Source: Actinomycetes bacterium
GTDB lineage: Bacteria; Actinomycetota; Actinomycetes; Mycobacteriales; Micromonosporaceae
NCBI GenBank assembly: GCA_021793335.1
Contig: JAJYSW010000091.1
Location: 1 to 11,956 of the forward strand
DNA length: 11,956 nucleotides
Direction of reading: 5' to 3'
Every line of letters begins with the position of its first letter. Positions within the stretch are counted from its first letter, which is position 1. The notes under the pieces are model-generated. The model had not been told where the DNA came from and did not search any database. It saw only the letters and a list, made by a program, of their open reading frames with translations. The position numbers and the translations under genes are program-made. Below are positions 11,868 to 11,956 of this stretch, one piece after another.

Positions 11868-11956
11868 CCGGTTCGGGTGGCGGTGGGCGGCGGGTTGGTG
11901 TGGTGGTCTTCAGTCCGGTTCGGGTGGCGGTGGGAGACGGGTTGGTGTGGTGGTCT
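11868..11956. repeat. G-rich 47-bp tandem repeat, cut by the window edge
   Basis: Unit 1 (11868-11914) begins CCGGTTCGGGTGGCGGTGGG and ends GGTCTTCAGT. Unit 2 starts at 11915, and its 42 visible bases match unit 1 with two substitutions (C to A and G to A in the GGGCGGC/GGGAGAC segment). The plus strand is strongly G-rich, with many GG and GGG runs that could form quadruplexes. The period is not a multiple of three, which argues against a coding repeat, although the minus-strand frame that continues the GDPD gene has no stop across it. More copies may lie beyond the window. Confidence 0.8.

Noticed and set aside
1..11956. Undescribed defence, mobile or biosynthetic system
   Set aside because: Gene content is mainly core housekeeping. 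I saw no transposase, integrase, tRNA-flanked repeats, CRISPR-like spaced repeats, toxin-antitoxin pair or biosynthetic enzymes.

Overview
The window is high-GC DNA from an actinobacterium. Evidence is the overall base composition, the co-directional order rpsF-ssb-rpsR-rplI with dnaB just beyond, DnaA boxes of the TTGTCCACA/TTATCCACA type, and many genes that look leaderless (TAnnnT about 6 nt before an ATG or GTG). The bS18 protein has none of the zinc-ligand cysteines. From memory this is also the form in Micromonosporaceae, so a Micromonosporales or Glycomycetales-type organism is my best guess, held loosely.

Layout, left to right. A HEAT-repeat protein fragment runs off the left edge on the minus strand behind a MerR-type promoter with a 19-bp spacer. 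A DUF5709-like acidic protein (minus) is divergent from a DinB/DUF664 protein (plus). Then come a MutT1-like Nudix plus histidine-phosphatase fusion and an unrecognised 141-residue protein (both plus). A class I [4Fe-4S] fumarase lies convergent to these. Divergent from the fumarase is rpsF-ssb-rpsR-rplI, which ends in a 14-bp hairpin. A small three-helix membrane protein converges on that hairpin.

The intergenic region between the membrane-protein gene and dnaB (about 310 bp) holds six DnaA-box matches. Four of them sit on an exact 11-bp grid beside an AT-rich patch. dnaB follows on the plus strand with no intein. The right third is all minus strand: a glycerophosphodiester phosphodiesterase, a HATPase_c_2 (RsbW-like) protein overlapping a GT87-like polytopic membrane protein by 19 nt, and a TFIIB-type zinc-ribbon protein that converges on dnaB. 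The last 90 bases are a G-rich 47-bp tandem repeat cut by the window edge.

Functionally this is core chromosome: replication (SSB, DnaB), the small-subunit partners bS6 and bS18, bL9, central carbon metabolism and nucleotide-pool cleansing, with a few actinobacterial accessory regulators. I found no mobile element, CRISPR array, tRNA, rRNA or defence or biosynthetic cluster. The most interesting non-coding signal is the phased DnaA-box cluster upstream of dnaB.
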